Assembly (NCBI GenBank): GCA_021818125.1
Contig: JAKAFG010000029.1
Location: 1 to 14,110, forward strand
Source: Pseudomonadota bacterium
GTDB taxonomy: Bacteria; Pseudomonadota; Gammaproteobacteria; Acidithiobacillales; Acidithiobacillaceae
Direction of reading: 5' to 3'
DNA: 14,110 bases
Shown here one piece after another: positions 7,006 through 13,985 of the stretch; within the stretch, counting starts at the first letter, position 1, and each line of letters starts with the position of its first letter. The position numbers and the translations under genes were made by a program. The notes beneath the pieces are model-generated. The model saw only the letters and a program-made list of their open reading frames with translations, was not told the DNA's origin and searched no databases.

Positions 7006-8045
7006 TATACACCATCGTCGGCGCGGAATGGTTTGGTCTGAATACCGATGTAGGCGGGAAAATCCTCGATACCCTGTTTCCAGGCCTCGGTATGTTCTGG
7101 TACATCGTTTTGGGCGTGCTGCAAATTACTCTGGTATTTTTCGGCATGGAAATGCTGGAAAAGTTTTATAAATACACGGCCCTGCTCTTTCTGCTCTGCT
7201 ACGCGGTGCTCGCTTATTACCCGTTTACCCAGCATGCCTTTGTGCTTCCGGTAGCGACACAAACGGTAGACTGGGGCAAGGATATTGATCTGGTGCTGAG
7301 TTTTAGTCTGCTGGCCTGGGCCTATGATTTTCCGACAGTCACCCGCTTTTGTGTACCTCTTACGGCACAGGAGAAGCCGTCAGACCGGGCGCTTTACCTA
7401 CTCGCCCCCGCCGTTGGCGTCATGTCTGCGGTATTTTTTATGGGCCTCTTAGGTCTGGTAGCTCTGCAAATGACTGGGGACTGGAACATCGCCCTGCTCG
7501 GCAAAAGTCTGCCATTCTGGGGTGAAATCTCTGCAATCGGAGTGATCCTCGCCATCGCCCATACCAACGCTATGAATCTGTATCCAGCGGTGACCAAGCT
7601 GCTCGCAGTCATCAATGTCGTCGGTAAACCGCATCGGTTTATGCAGCCCGCCATCGTCGTTCTGCTCGGTGTATTCTCCGCCTTGCTGGCTATTGCAGGG
7701 ATTTTAGAATTTATCGAGGGCTTTCTTTCCATGCTGGGATCGTTGCTCTTTCCGTTCAGCTTCATTTTAGTGATCGATTGGTACCACGGTAAGTACTATA
7801 GCGATGCTGTTTCTCTGTTCTATCAGCGCGTTTATATCTGGACGGACTATTTTCTATGACCTGCACCCTGGGCTATCAGCATGTTGATTTCTGGGTTGGT
7901 GCTGGCTCAGTTGGGTTTTCTGATGGCTCCGGCAATAATTCATCTGATACCCTGGCAGATCTGTTCTGCGGCGATCACCGGAGGAATTTATTATATGGGA
8001 ATACGCTTCATGGAGCAGCGCGGGCAACGGCGAAAAATGGCATGA
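6999..8045 (+). pseudogene. NCS1-family nucleobase permease (cytosine/purine type), 5' truncated with internal stop
   Basis: Recognisable NCS1 transporter sequence runs in one frame from about 6999: T-I-V-G-A-E-W-F-G-L-N-T-D-V-G-G, then repeated membrane segments, L-A-W-A-Y-D-F-P-T-V-T-R-F, A-H-T-N-A-M-N-L-Y-P-A-V-T-K, and I-D-W-Y-H-G-K-Y-Y-S-D. The first four or so membrane segments and the start codon are absent; the upstream sequence is a terminator hairpin, not permease. A TGA at 7857-7859 interrupts the frame, after which the same frame continues with the last membrane segments (W-A-I-S-M-L-I-S-G-L-V-L-A-Q) to the stop at 8043-8045. The TGA sits just before P-A-P-W, and a TGG-to-TGA change is the simplest explanation. 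Intact relatives import cytosine, uracil or purines across the inner membrane. With two lesions the product is almost certainly non-functional. Its stop overlaps the start of the cytidine deaminase remnant by ATGA, a trace of a former operon. Confidence 0.85.
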
Positions 8046-8486
8046 ATCGTTCGTTGATTTTGTCGAATATTTCGCAGGTGACCTTCGCCCAGTTACGCAA
8101 GGTTGCGGAAGCGATTCTGAAACACGCTTACGCACCTTACTCCCATTTTCCGGTGGGTGCGGCGCTGCTCACCGAATCTGGGCGTATTTTTCAGGGCTGT
8201 AACATTGAAAATGCAGCGTATCCTTCCGGCCTCTGTGCCGAGGCGGTGGCGATCGACCAGATTTGCCAACCTTGGCCAGACGCCTATCCGGGCAGCCTAC
8301 ATCGTCTGCAAAGGGCACTCCCTGGCCTAGCCCTGTGGGACTTGCCGTCAGCGCCTCAATGGATTTGCCGCCCCATCGATGTGGGTCTACACGTCGACGC
8401 TGGCGGGCAGTCCGCAGCGAATGGCGTTTAGCGAGTTGTTGCCCAATAGCTTCGGGGCAGCAGACTTGCAGGAGATTGGCGTGTGA
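8042..8486 (+). pseudogene. cdd: Cytidine deaminase (cdd-type), frameshifted and with internal stop
   Basis: The frame from the ATG at 8042 encodes the N-terminal part of a homotetrameric-type cytidine deaminase: A-Y-A-P-Y-S-H-F-P-V-G-A-A-L-L-T, G-C-N-I-E-N-A-A-Y-P-S-G-L-C-A-E, including the zinc Cys and catalytic Glu of C-A-E. After A-V-A-I-D-Q (about 8255) the similarity jumps by one base to the frame ending at 8486: T-P-I-R-A-A-Y-I-V, a TAG at 8328-8330, then P-C-G-T-C-R-Q with the other two zinc cysteines, and S-E-L-L-P-N-S-F. Two lesions, a frameshift and a nonsense codon, therefore separate the two halves of the active site. Intact enzymes convert cytidine and deoxycytidine to uridine and deoxyuridine. 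The total length of about 148 codons is close to that of the intact family. It was formerly coupled to the permease upstream. Confidence 0.88.
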
Positions 8487-9002
8487 GTCTCGCCATCGCC
8501 CAGTGCAGGAGCGTCATGTTTCCTTTTCGGCCTATATGCAGCGGGCTTTCCAGGATTGTCTGAATCCACCCCGCTGAGTCCACTGATGAAAACAATCTGC
8601 AAGACTTGATCGCCCTGATACATCGGGAAAATCTGGACATCGGGCCAGTTTTAGGTGGCGATGGTGATCGTCCGTTGGATAGCCTTGCCAGAGAGGCGAA
8701 CGCCTTTTCCATGAGGCATGGCATGCCTGATCAGACGGATCGCGAGCCACCTTTCTGTGTTGCGTTTTTTGATGCGTGCTCACGAGAAAATAGCACTTTA
8801 ATAGTACGCAACATATCGCGATTATAGTCGAACGCTGAAATTTTCGAGATACACCGCCCAGGTGATGGGGTCAAAGGCACGGACTCATCCGACTTGTGCC
8901 AGGCCTCTTCGAGTGCGGCGAAAAGAACAGGTGGCCCAGTTTAGCTTGGATTCCAAAACTGAACCACGAATTTTTTGTAAAATAAATAGGAGCTAGGAAC
9001 TC
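8487..9002. other. Gene-poor stretch between the cdd remnant and the exported phosphorylase-like gene
   Basis: About 516 nt with no gene I can support. A plus-strand open frame from about 8558 to 8827 (residues such as D-L-I-A-L-I-H-R-E-N-L-D-I-G-P-V-L-G-G-D-G-D) has a protein-like look but no start codon with a ribosome binding site, and I do not recognise the family. It may be a further decayed gene of the same former cluster. The last 60 nt turn AT-rich and contain AGGAG-like sequence (8988-8992) for the next gene. Confidence 0.5.
8931..8961. repeat. Possible remnant of an IS21-type terminal repeat
   Basis: The string GTGGCCCAGTTTAGCTTGGA (8931-8950), followed by CCAAAACTGAAC, resembles, from memory, the repeated end sequences of IS21-family elements, which carry several GTGGCCCAGTTT-like units. 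CAGTTT (8937-8942) and AAACTG (8956-8961) form a 6-bp inverted repeat. No istA or istB reading frame is present and I see only one copy, so this is at most a scar. The match is remembered rather than computed. Confidence 0.25.
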
Positions 9003-10013
9003 ATGAAATTTGCGCGACATATTATCTGTATTTTATCGGCTTTTTGTTTCCTATGGTTTTCTGTTGACAGCGCGCAGGCCGATCAGAAACTCTCAGGTCC
9101 GGGTAGTAGTGGGTATTTGGGACTGCTTATTCCTGTCGGGCCTGCCCATTATACCGTCATCCTTAAAAAATTTAAAAAAATAAAATCCGTTCGGATAGGC
9201 CAATTTGATTATCAAATTGGAAGTATTTATAAGATTCCTGTAGTTATCTGCATTCAACCGTTTGGTGGAGAGTATACGCGCGCACTTACCGCCCAAGTCA
9301 TGGTGGATCACTTTAAGATAAAAGCACTGCTGTACCCTGGGACATCTGGCGCCCATATTCCACCAGGACAGATGCATGTAGGAGATATTGTTATCGGAAC
9401 AAAACAAGTAAACTTTGCTAATTTTTACATGTCACCAACTGGTGACATAACACCAGATGAGTTTTCTGGAAAGTCAAGTCTTCAGGATTATCAATATTTT
9501 TACCTAGACAAGAAGTTGGAAAAGTATACGGCTTGTGCGGCGCAATACGTATCTGACAGAGAAAAATTACCATCTTGGATTAATGGCAAATTCAAAATAA
9601 AAAAGCCAGAAATATATTATTATGGAATACAGGGCACGTCTTCAATGTGGCTTGCAGACAAATCGTTTATCAAGAAAACCGATGATGTTTTCCATGAGGT
9701 TGATGAAGATGGTGATTGGTATTCTGCTACGGTTGCAAAACTGGCCAACATTCCTTTCATCGAGGTGAGCACTATATCCGATAGTGTATTTGAATTTAGC
9801 GGAAACGGCGTTCCTCCTCAGGGTGCGCATCGGAAAACTGCGTCACAAATAACGCAGGACATCAGTGACAAAATAATGCTAAGAGTGATTAAAATTTACG
9901 GTCATAACCTACTTTATAAGAAATATAACTATCCGTCGCGTGACCCATATCCGAGTTATTTTTACCAAACTCCAACGGATCCCCGTGGGTTGGTTGACGG
10001 TTGTAAGACATAG
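9003..10013 (+). CDS. Exported nucleoside phosphorylase/nucleosidase-fold protein (PNP_UDP superfamily)
   Basis: A 336-residue protein starting at the ATG at 9003. Residues 1-26 are a signal peptide (C-I-L-S-A-F-C-F-L-W-F, cleavage after A-Q-A), so the product is probably periplasmic. The body fits the MTA/SAH nucleosidase and purine nucleoside phosphorylase fold: L-I-P-V-G-P near residue 42, K-I-K-A-L-L-Y-P-G-T-S-G-A (105-117), V-G-D-I-V-I-G (126-132), and A-K-L-A-N-I-P-F-I-E-V-S-T-I-S-D with D260 matching the catalytic Asp of E. coli MTA/SAH nucleosidase. Aligning back from D260 without gaps puts Gly/Asp (236-237) where that enzyme has Met-Glu for ribose binding, so the chemistry may differ. 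Family members cleave the N-glycosidic bond of nucleosides; plant storage proteins are non-catalytic relatives. The gene is markedly AT-richer than its neighbours, suggesting transfer. It lies between two paralogous TonB receptors, 207 nt before receptor 2. Confidence 0.75.
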   Translation: MKFARHIICILSAFCFLWFSVDSAQADQKLSGPGSSGYLGLLIPVGPAHYTVILKKFKKIKSVRIGQFDYQIGSIYKIPVVICIQPFGGEYTRALTAQVMVDHFKIKALLYPGTSGAHIPPGQMHVGDIVIGTKQVNFANFYMSPTGDITPDEFSGKSSLQDYQYFYLDKKLEKYTACAAQYVSDREKLPSWINGKFKIKKPEIYYYGIQGTSSMWLADKSFIKKTDDVFHEVDEDGDWYSATVAKLANIPFIEVSTISDSVFEFSGNGVPPQGAHRKTASQITQDISDKIMLRVIKIYGHNLLYKKYNYPSRDPYPSYFYQTPTDPRGLVDGCKT

Positions 10014-10220
10014 CAACGAGCGGCCCTTTGGGTGACATAGGATGCACCACAGTAATCATTATTATAAACAGCGCGCATTATTTTGGTGCGGTAAGACAGA
10101 TTGGTCGCTGTGGGGAACTTTAAGATGCCTAATAGAAACATGATATTATATTTCTTGTGTAAACGGCATAAGTTTTGCTTTTGTATCATCGCATCATCAA
10201 CTATAGAGGAAGAAAATTAG

Positions 10221-12584
10221 ATGAAAACCAAGCATAGTAATAAGGCCTCCGTCGCACGACGGGTGGGAGCAGTTGTCTCTACAATGGCACCGGCGATACT
10301 TTATGCGGCAGTAGTTGCAGCAGTCAGCGTATCTGCTACTACATTTTCTTATGCCGACGATACCGGTGTCGTCGCATCTACCAAGAGTCAGAGTGTTCTG
10401 GGAAAGGTAACATCCGTTGGCGCTGTTAAAAAAGTCGCACCGCCAGAAAAGGCAGTAACGTCAGTGAGTAAGAAGACTGTCACGCATGCATCACCAGCCC
10501 AGAATTTTCAGTCAGTACTGAAGCATGTGCCGGGGATGAACGTGATCTCCCAAGGCCCTGGTAATCTGTCTAGCGTGAATAACGAATTTACCTACCAGGG
10601 ATTTACAAGCAGCCAGATGGCATCTAATTTTGATGGTGTGCCCATTATCAACACCTTTCGCGGTGGCGCCGGTGGAACGGGTGACGATCATGCCTACACG
10701 CCACTTACGATGGGTCAGATTTCGACAGTGAAGGTATATAGCGGTGCTAATCAACCCTCGCAAAATGGTATAAACTCGCTCGGCGGCACGATTTCTTACG
10801 AGCCCGCATTACCCACATCAAAGTATTATCTGGATGTCGATGCCTCTGGTGGAAAATATGGGTATCGCGGCGGCAACTACACAACGGGTATTGCGGTGAA
10901 TAGCGGGGCATTGCCAGGAACGGGCACCGAGATGCTGTTCAAATATTCCTATACGCATGCCCCCAGTTTTATGAACGACATCTTCGCCAAAATAAATTCT
11001 TATTATTTTGCGTTACTTCAGCCGTATAATAACGGGCTGTCTCAATTAAAACTGATCGCCGTTTATAACAATGAGTCAGCGCGTCAGCCATCTTTGGTGC
11101 CACTGGCTCTGATTGCCCAGAACGGACGCTCTTATCAGCCACCGCTGGATGTGGCGTCCAGTAGCACGAATACCCATGCGCTGAATGTGATCTTGTCGTG
11201 GAAAAGCATATTAAACGATTATATGCTTGCCAAGACGAAAGTCTTTATACAGCAACAGGCAGCAAACAGTACCTCGCTCACGAGTGCTGCCTATTATAAC
11301 CCAAGGTATTATGGCTACGCGACTTATGAAGGATACCCGGTGGGGACCAACCTTGAGCCCTGGGCGGCGTATCCCTCCGTAAACAATAGCTATGATCCGG
11401 TGGCGCTGTTTGGATCGGGAGCAGCGGGAACGCAGTTCCATAACTATATCGATGACATTCAAAGTGTTGGTTTCCTGCCATCGATGACGTTCTTTGCGCC
11501 GCACAACACCATCGAGCTGGGCGCAATGGTGGATTACAGTCAGGATCATAGTGCCGAGTATTGGTACGGCAGCAGCCCGGTTCCGAATATCGACGGATAC
11601 AACAATGCCTGGAATGAGCATGATACGCGTAATTATAACTATGTTTATCTTCAGGATAATATCAATCTGCTGAACGGTACCCTCCATATATATCCCGGTG
11701 TCAAGTATAACATCGTGTCAACTGGCTGTAGTGAAGTACCTGGTTATTATTACAACTACGGCGGTCATGTCAATAATACTTACTACTTCTGGGAGCCCTC
11801 TCTGGGATTCTCCTATACGCCGATTCATAACGTGAATCTGTATTTCAGTGTGGGTAAAACAAACAAGGTACCGAATATTAGTGCCTTTTATTCAGTTGTG
11901 GGTGCATCCCTCACACCGGCGCCCATCACTGTTCAGCCCGAGGGTGATATCAGCTACGATGCAGGCGTGCGCTACACGAGCAATGTAGTGTCCGGTAATT
12001 TATCAGTATTCAGGCGAAGTTTTAGCAATATCTTCAGCCAGTATTATGACCCGTCCAAAGGTCAGACTTATGAGTACAATAATGGCAATGCGCTGTATCA
12101 GGGGGTTACCCTTGGTTTGGATGTACCCATTAAAGACCATGTTTCATTTTTCGGGTCATACAACTACACCAGCGCTAAATACAGCAGTCTATCCACTGGT
12201 GTGAACGGCACGGCATATCCTGGAGAATACCGGCCTTACATCCCGATGTACACGGCAACGACAGGTATCCGCTACGAGCACGGCGGCCTGTATGCAGCGC
12301 TGACCGGCCATTTTGTCGGACGTCAATATATGGCGACCAACAAGGGTGAAACGATAGGTAGCACTTTACCATCATATCAGACGCTCGATTTTACAACCTC
12401 CTATGAGATGCCGATCAGATCGGCCTACGTGAAATCGGTTAAGTTCAGTCTTTACGCCGACAACATTCTCGACAATAACTATCTGGTCTACGCAGAACAG
12501 GTGCTGAAGCCGTTCTCGTATTACCAGGGGCAGGTTGGGGCACCGGTGTTTGTTGGGAGCAATGTGAGCTTTCGCTTCCAGTAA
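10221..12584 (+). CDS. TonB-dependent outer-membrane receptor 2, paralogue of receptor 1
   Basis: A 787-residue protein starting at the ATG at 10221, preceded by GAGGAAG. A long signal peptide ends after S-Y-A at about residue 45. The plug domain covers about residues 85-200: F-Q-S-V-L-K-H-V-P-G-M-N-V, F-T-Y-Q-G-F, S-N-F-D-G-V-P-I-I, V-K-V-Y-S-G, and S-L-G-G-T-I-S-Y. The barrel follows. It shares distinctive barrel segments with receptor 1: E-V-P-G-Y-Y-Y versus D-V-P-G-Y-Y-Y, P-N-I-S-A-F-Y versus P-N-I-T-A-F-Y, and T-Y-E-Y-N-N-G versus T-Y-E-Y-N-I-G. The C-terminus is F-R-F-Q, so the usual terminal aromatic residue is penultimate. No clear TonB box is seen. The 207-nt upstream gap holds no copy of the TGGGGC cluster found before receptor 1, so regulation may differ or may come from the exported-protein gene upstream. 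The ligand is unknown; the neighbour suggests a product or substrate of that protein. Confidence 0.92.
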   Translation: MKTKHSNKASVARRVGAVVSTMAPAILYAAVVAAVSVSATTFSYADDTGVVASTKSQSVLGKVTSVGAVKKVAPPEKAVTSVSKKTVTHASPAQNFQSVLKHVPGMNVISQGPGNLSSVNNEFTYQGFTSSQMASNFDGVPIINTFRGGAGGTGDDHAYTPLTMGQISTVKVYSGANQPSQNGINSLGGTISYEPALPTSKYYLDVDASGGKYGYRGGNYTTGIAVNSGALPGTGTEMLFKYSYTHAPSFMNDIFAKINSYYFALLQPYNNGLSQLKLIAVYNNESARQPSLVPLALIAQNGRSYQPPLDVASSSTNTHALNVILSWKSILNDYMLAKTKVFIQQQAANSTSLTSAAYYNPRYYGYATYEGYPVGTNLEPWAAYPSVNNSYDPVALFGSGAAGTQFHNYIDDIQSVGFLPSMTFFAPHNTIELGAMVDYSQDHSAEYWYGSSPVPNIDGYNNAWNEHDTRNYNYVYLQDNINLLNGTLHIYPGVKYNIVSTGCSEVPGYYYNYGGHVNNTYYFWEPSLGFSYTPIHNVNLYFSVGKTNKVPNISAFYSVVGASLTPAPITVQPEGDISYDAGVRYTSNVVSGNLSVFRRSFSNIFSQYYDPSKGQTYEYNNGNALYQGVTLGLDVPIKDHVSFFGSYNYTSAKYSSLSTGVNGTAYPGEYRPYIPMYTATTGIRYEHGGLYAALTGHFVGRQYMATNKGETIGSTLPSYQTLDFTTSYEMPIRSAYVKSVKFSLYADNILDNNYLVYAEQVLKPFSYYQGQVGAPVFVGSNVSFRFQ

Positions 12585-12614
12585 ATACTGAGCAGTTAAT
12601 CTGGCTGCGTTCTG

Positions 12615-12658
12615 GGGCACTGCATAAGCTTCACTTAAGCAGGTGCAGTGCCCGTTTT
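12615..12658 (+). terminator. Rho-independent terminator after TonB receptor 2
   Basis: GGGCACTGCA (12615-12624) and TGCAGTGCCC (12644-12653) form a perfect 10-bp stem, 30 nt after the receptor stop codon. The 19-nt loop contains a further short GCTT/AAGC pairing. GTTTTG follows, giving a short U-run. It closes the receptor 2 transcript. Confidence 0.75.
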
Positions 12659-12850
12659 GTGGTTGACCGAGACGTGATATTATGTTTTCCGGATGCAGCC
12701 ACAAACGGAATAAAAATACCGTTTGTAGATATCCACTCTATTTCTGATGCTGCTATGAACGTGCCGACGAAAATGAACGCGTACCTTCACAGTGTTCGGT
12801 ATTTGCGCAGTTGCGATCCAATAAAATTGCCTTGCAGATGATTCACTATC

Positions 12851-13147
12851 TTGCTGGAGATCGTGCCCCTAGATCCGGGGCTGGATGAGTACCGACAGGG
12901 CAATACAATGGGTCAGGATTACCGTCACTGGCGCCGAGCCAAGATTGGGCGCAGGTGTCGGCTGTTCATTCGCTATGACTCCAGAACGCGGGTTATTGTT
13001 TATGCGTGGGTCAATGATGAACAGACCATGCGCTCCGCCGACAGCAAGTCCGATCCCTACGCCGTATTTCGGAAAATGCTGGAACGAGGGAGGCCGCCTG
13101 ATGGCTGGGCATCCCTACTCACGGCAAGCCAGTCAGATTGGCCATGA
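12851..13147 (+). pseudogene. yhaV: YhaV-type ribonuclease toxin, C-terminal part (N-terminus lost)
   Basis: The frame encodes about 98 residues matching the C-terminal two thirds of YhaV: E-I-V-P-L-D-P, Y-R-Q-G-N-T-M-G-Q-D-Y-R-H-W-R-R-A-K, R-L-F-I-R-Y-D, V-I-V-Y-A-W-V-N-D-E, and D-P-Y-A-V-F-R-K-M-L-E-R-G-R-P-P-D-G-W. YhaV is the mRNA-cleaving toxin of the PrlF-YhaV type II toxin-antitoxin system and is usually about 150 residues. A TGA precedes the frame at 12839-12841. Just upstream, in another frame, N-K-I-A-L-Q-M-I-H-Y looks like the preceding helix (compare K-L-L-A-A-I-H-K-L), so a frameshift near 12848 is likely. No PrlF antitoxin is seen between the receptor 2 terminator and this frame. 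A short product from the TTG at 12851 is possible but has no ribosome binding site. Confidence 0.78.
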
Positions 13148-13244
13148 GCGATGCGGATTGGTTAGCAACATGTGCAACGGCCGGTTCCATATATACGATA
13201 ACAGGAGCGGTCCGATTTCGGAACTTTAGTGCCCATCCGGTCGT

Positions 13245-13652
13245 TCAGGCCGGATATTCGGCAAAGTCTGCTTTGCGCTCGATCAACTCGATGCGGTAGC
13301 CATCGGGGTCTTCCACGAAGGCGATGACGGTGTTGCCGTGCTTCATGGGTCCCGCCTCGCGCACCACCTTCCCGCCCCGCTGGCGGATGCCGTCACAGGC
13401 GGCCACGGCATCTTCTACTTCAATGGCGATATGCCCGAAGCCGTCGCCGAGGTCGTAATGTTCCACGCCCCAGTTATAGGTCAGCTCAATGACCGCCCCG
13501 GCATTCTCGTTCTGATAACCGACGAAGGCCAGGGTAAATTCGCCCTCGGGATAATCGTTACGGCGCAGGAGATGCATGCCGAGCACCTCTGTGTAGAAGG
13601 CGATGGCGCGATCCAGATCGACGACGCGAAGCATGGTGTGCAGTATGCGCAT
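13245..13652 (-). CDS. gloA: Lactoylglutathione lyase (glyoxalase I)
   Basis: A 135-residue protein starting at the ATG at 13652 behind a good AAGGAG site. It isomerises the hemithioacetal of methylglyoxal and glutathione to S-lactoylglutathione in the cytoplasm. All four metal ligands of the E. coli-type nickel enzyme are at the same positions: His5 (R-I-L-H-T-M), Glu56 (A-V-I-E-L-T-Y-N), His74 (F-G-H-I-A-I-E-V) and Glu122 (G-Y-R-I-E-L-I-E). The usual G-M-x-L-L-R-R segment and F-V-E-D-P-D-G-Y-R are present. The length is normal. It starts 10 nt after the ppnP stop and is the last gene of the argG-ppnP-gloA group. Confidence 0.97.
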   Translation of the reverse strand: MRILHTMLRVVDLDRAIAFYTEVLGMHLLRRNDYPEGEFTLAFVGYQNENAGAVIELTYNWGVEHYDLGDGFGHIAIEVEDAVAACDGIRQRGGKVVREAGPMKHGNTVIAFVEDPDGYRIELIERKADFAEYPA

Positions 13653-13662
13653 GAGAATCTCC

Positions 13663-13980
13663 TTAACTTGAAAGCAGGTAATCCAGAGGCTCCACCACTT
13701 CTAGCCGGTAGCTCTGGTTGGCAGGAATGACCATGCTGTCGCCAGCATGCAACTCCTGAGTGTCGTTGGACCCTTCGGCGCGATAGTAGGCTATTCCACT
13801 GAGTATCTGGATGGTTTCCGTTACCTCGCTGCGCAAAGTATAGATGCCTGGGTGCAGAAGGGTGAGGCTGTGCATACTGCCATCGGCGAGAATAACGCTG
13901 CGTTCACTGCGTCGCCCGTCCAGAGAGATGCGGCTGGTTTTGCCCAGTGCGTTGGCCGGTACATGCTGCTCGGGAGCCAT
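13663..13980 (-). CDS. ppnP: Pyrimidine/purine nucleoside phosphorylase PpnP (DUF1255, cupin)
   Basis: A 105-residue single-domain cupin starting at the ATG at 13980, 5 nt after the argG stop codon, so translation is probably coupled. It shows the PpnP pattern: D-G-R-R-S-E-R-S-V-I-L-A-D-G-S, H-P-G-I-Y-T-L, E-T-I-Q-I-L-S-G-I-A-Y-Y, L-H-A-G-D-S-M-V-I-P-A-N-Q-S-Y-R-L-E-V-V-E-P-L-D-Y-L. PpnP catalyses reversible phosphorolysis of several nucleosides to the free base and ribose-1-phosphate. It is cytoplasmic, with no signal peptide. It is somewhat divergent from the E. coli protein (T-E-T-I-Q-I where many members have P-E-x-M-x-V), so the assignment is to the family and not to a proven activity. 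Confidence 0.85.
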   Translation of the reverse strand: MAPEQHVPANALGKTSRISLDGRRSERSVILADGSMHSLTLLHPGIYTLRSEVTETIQILSGIAYYRAEGSNDTQELHAGDSMVIPANQSYRLEVVEPLDYLLSS

Positions 13981-13985
13981 CGCCG

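Noticed and set aside
7857..7859. Internal TGA of the permease as a recoded codon (selenocysteine or readthrough)
   Set aside because: The gene also lacks its 5' part and its partner gene is doubly damaged, so a plain nonsense mutation is far more likely.
7856..8431. A 191-codon plus-strand frame starting at the ATG at 7856
   Set aside because: Its first 62 codons are out of frame with the permease tail. Only the part from 8042 resembles a protein, namely cytidine deaminase.
10014..10220. A promoter for receptor 2 in the 207-nt gap
   Set aside because: The stretch is AT-rich with several TATA-like strings, but no -35/-10 pair with proper spacing stood out, so none is reported.
12613..12619. 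A TGGGGCA heptamer identical to the candidate operator half-site
   Set aside because: It is part of the terminator stem after receptor 2, where its complement is explained by base pairing; it is not a regulatory position.
12659..12841. A 60-codon plus-strand frame after the receptor 2 terminator
   Set aside because: No ribosome binding site and no recognisable family; it ends where the YhaV remnant begins and is probably non-coding debris.
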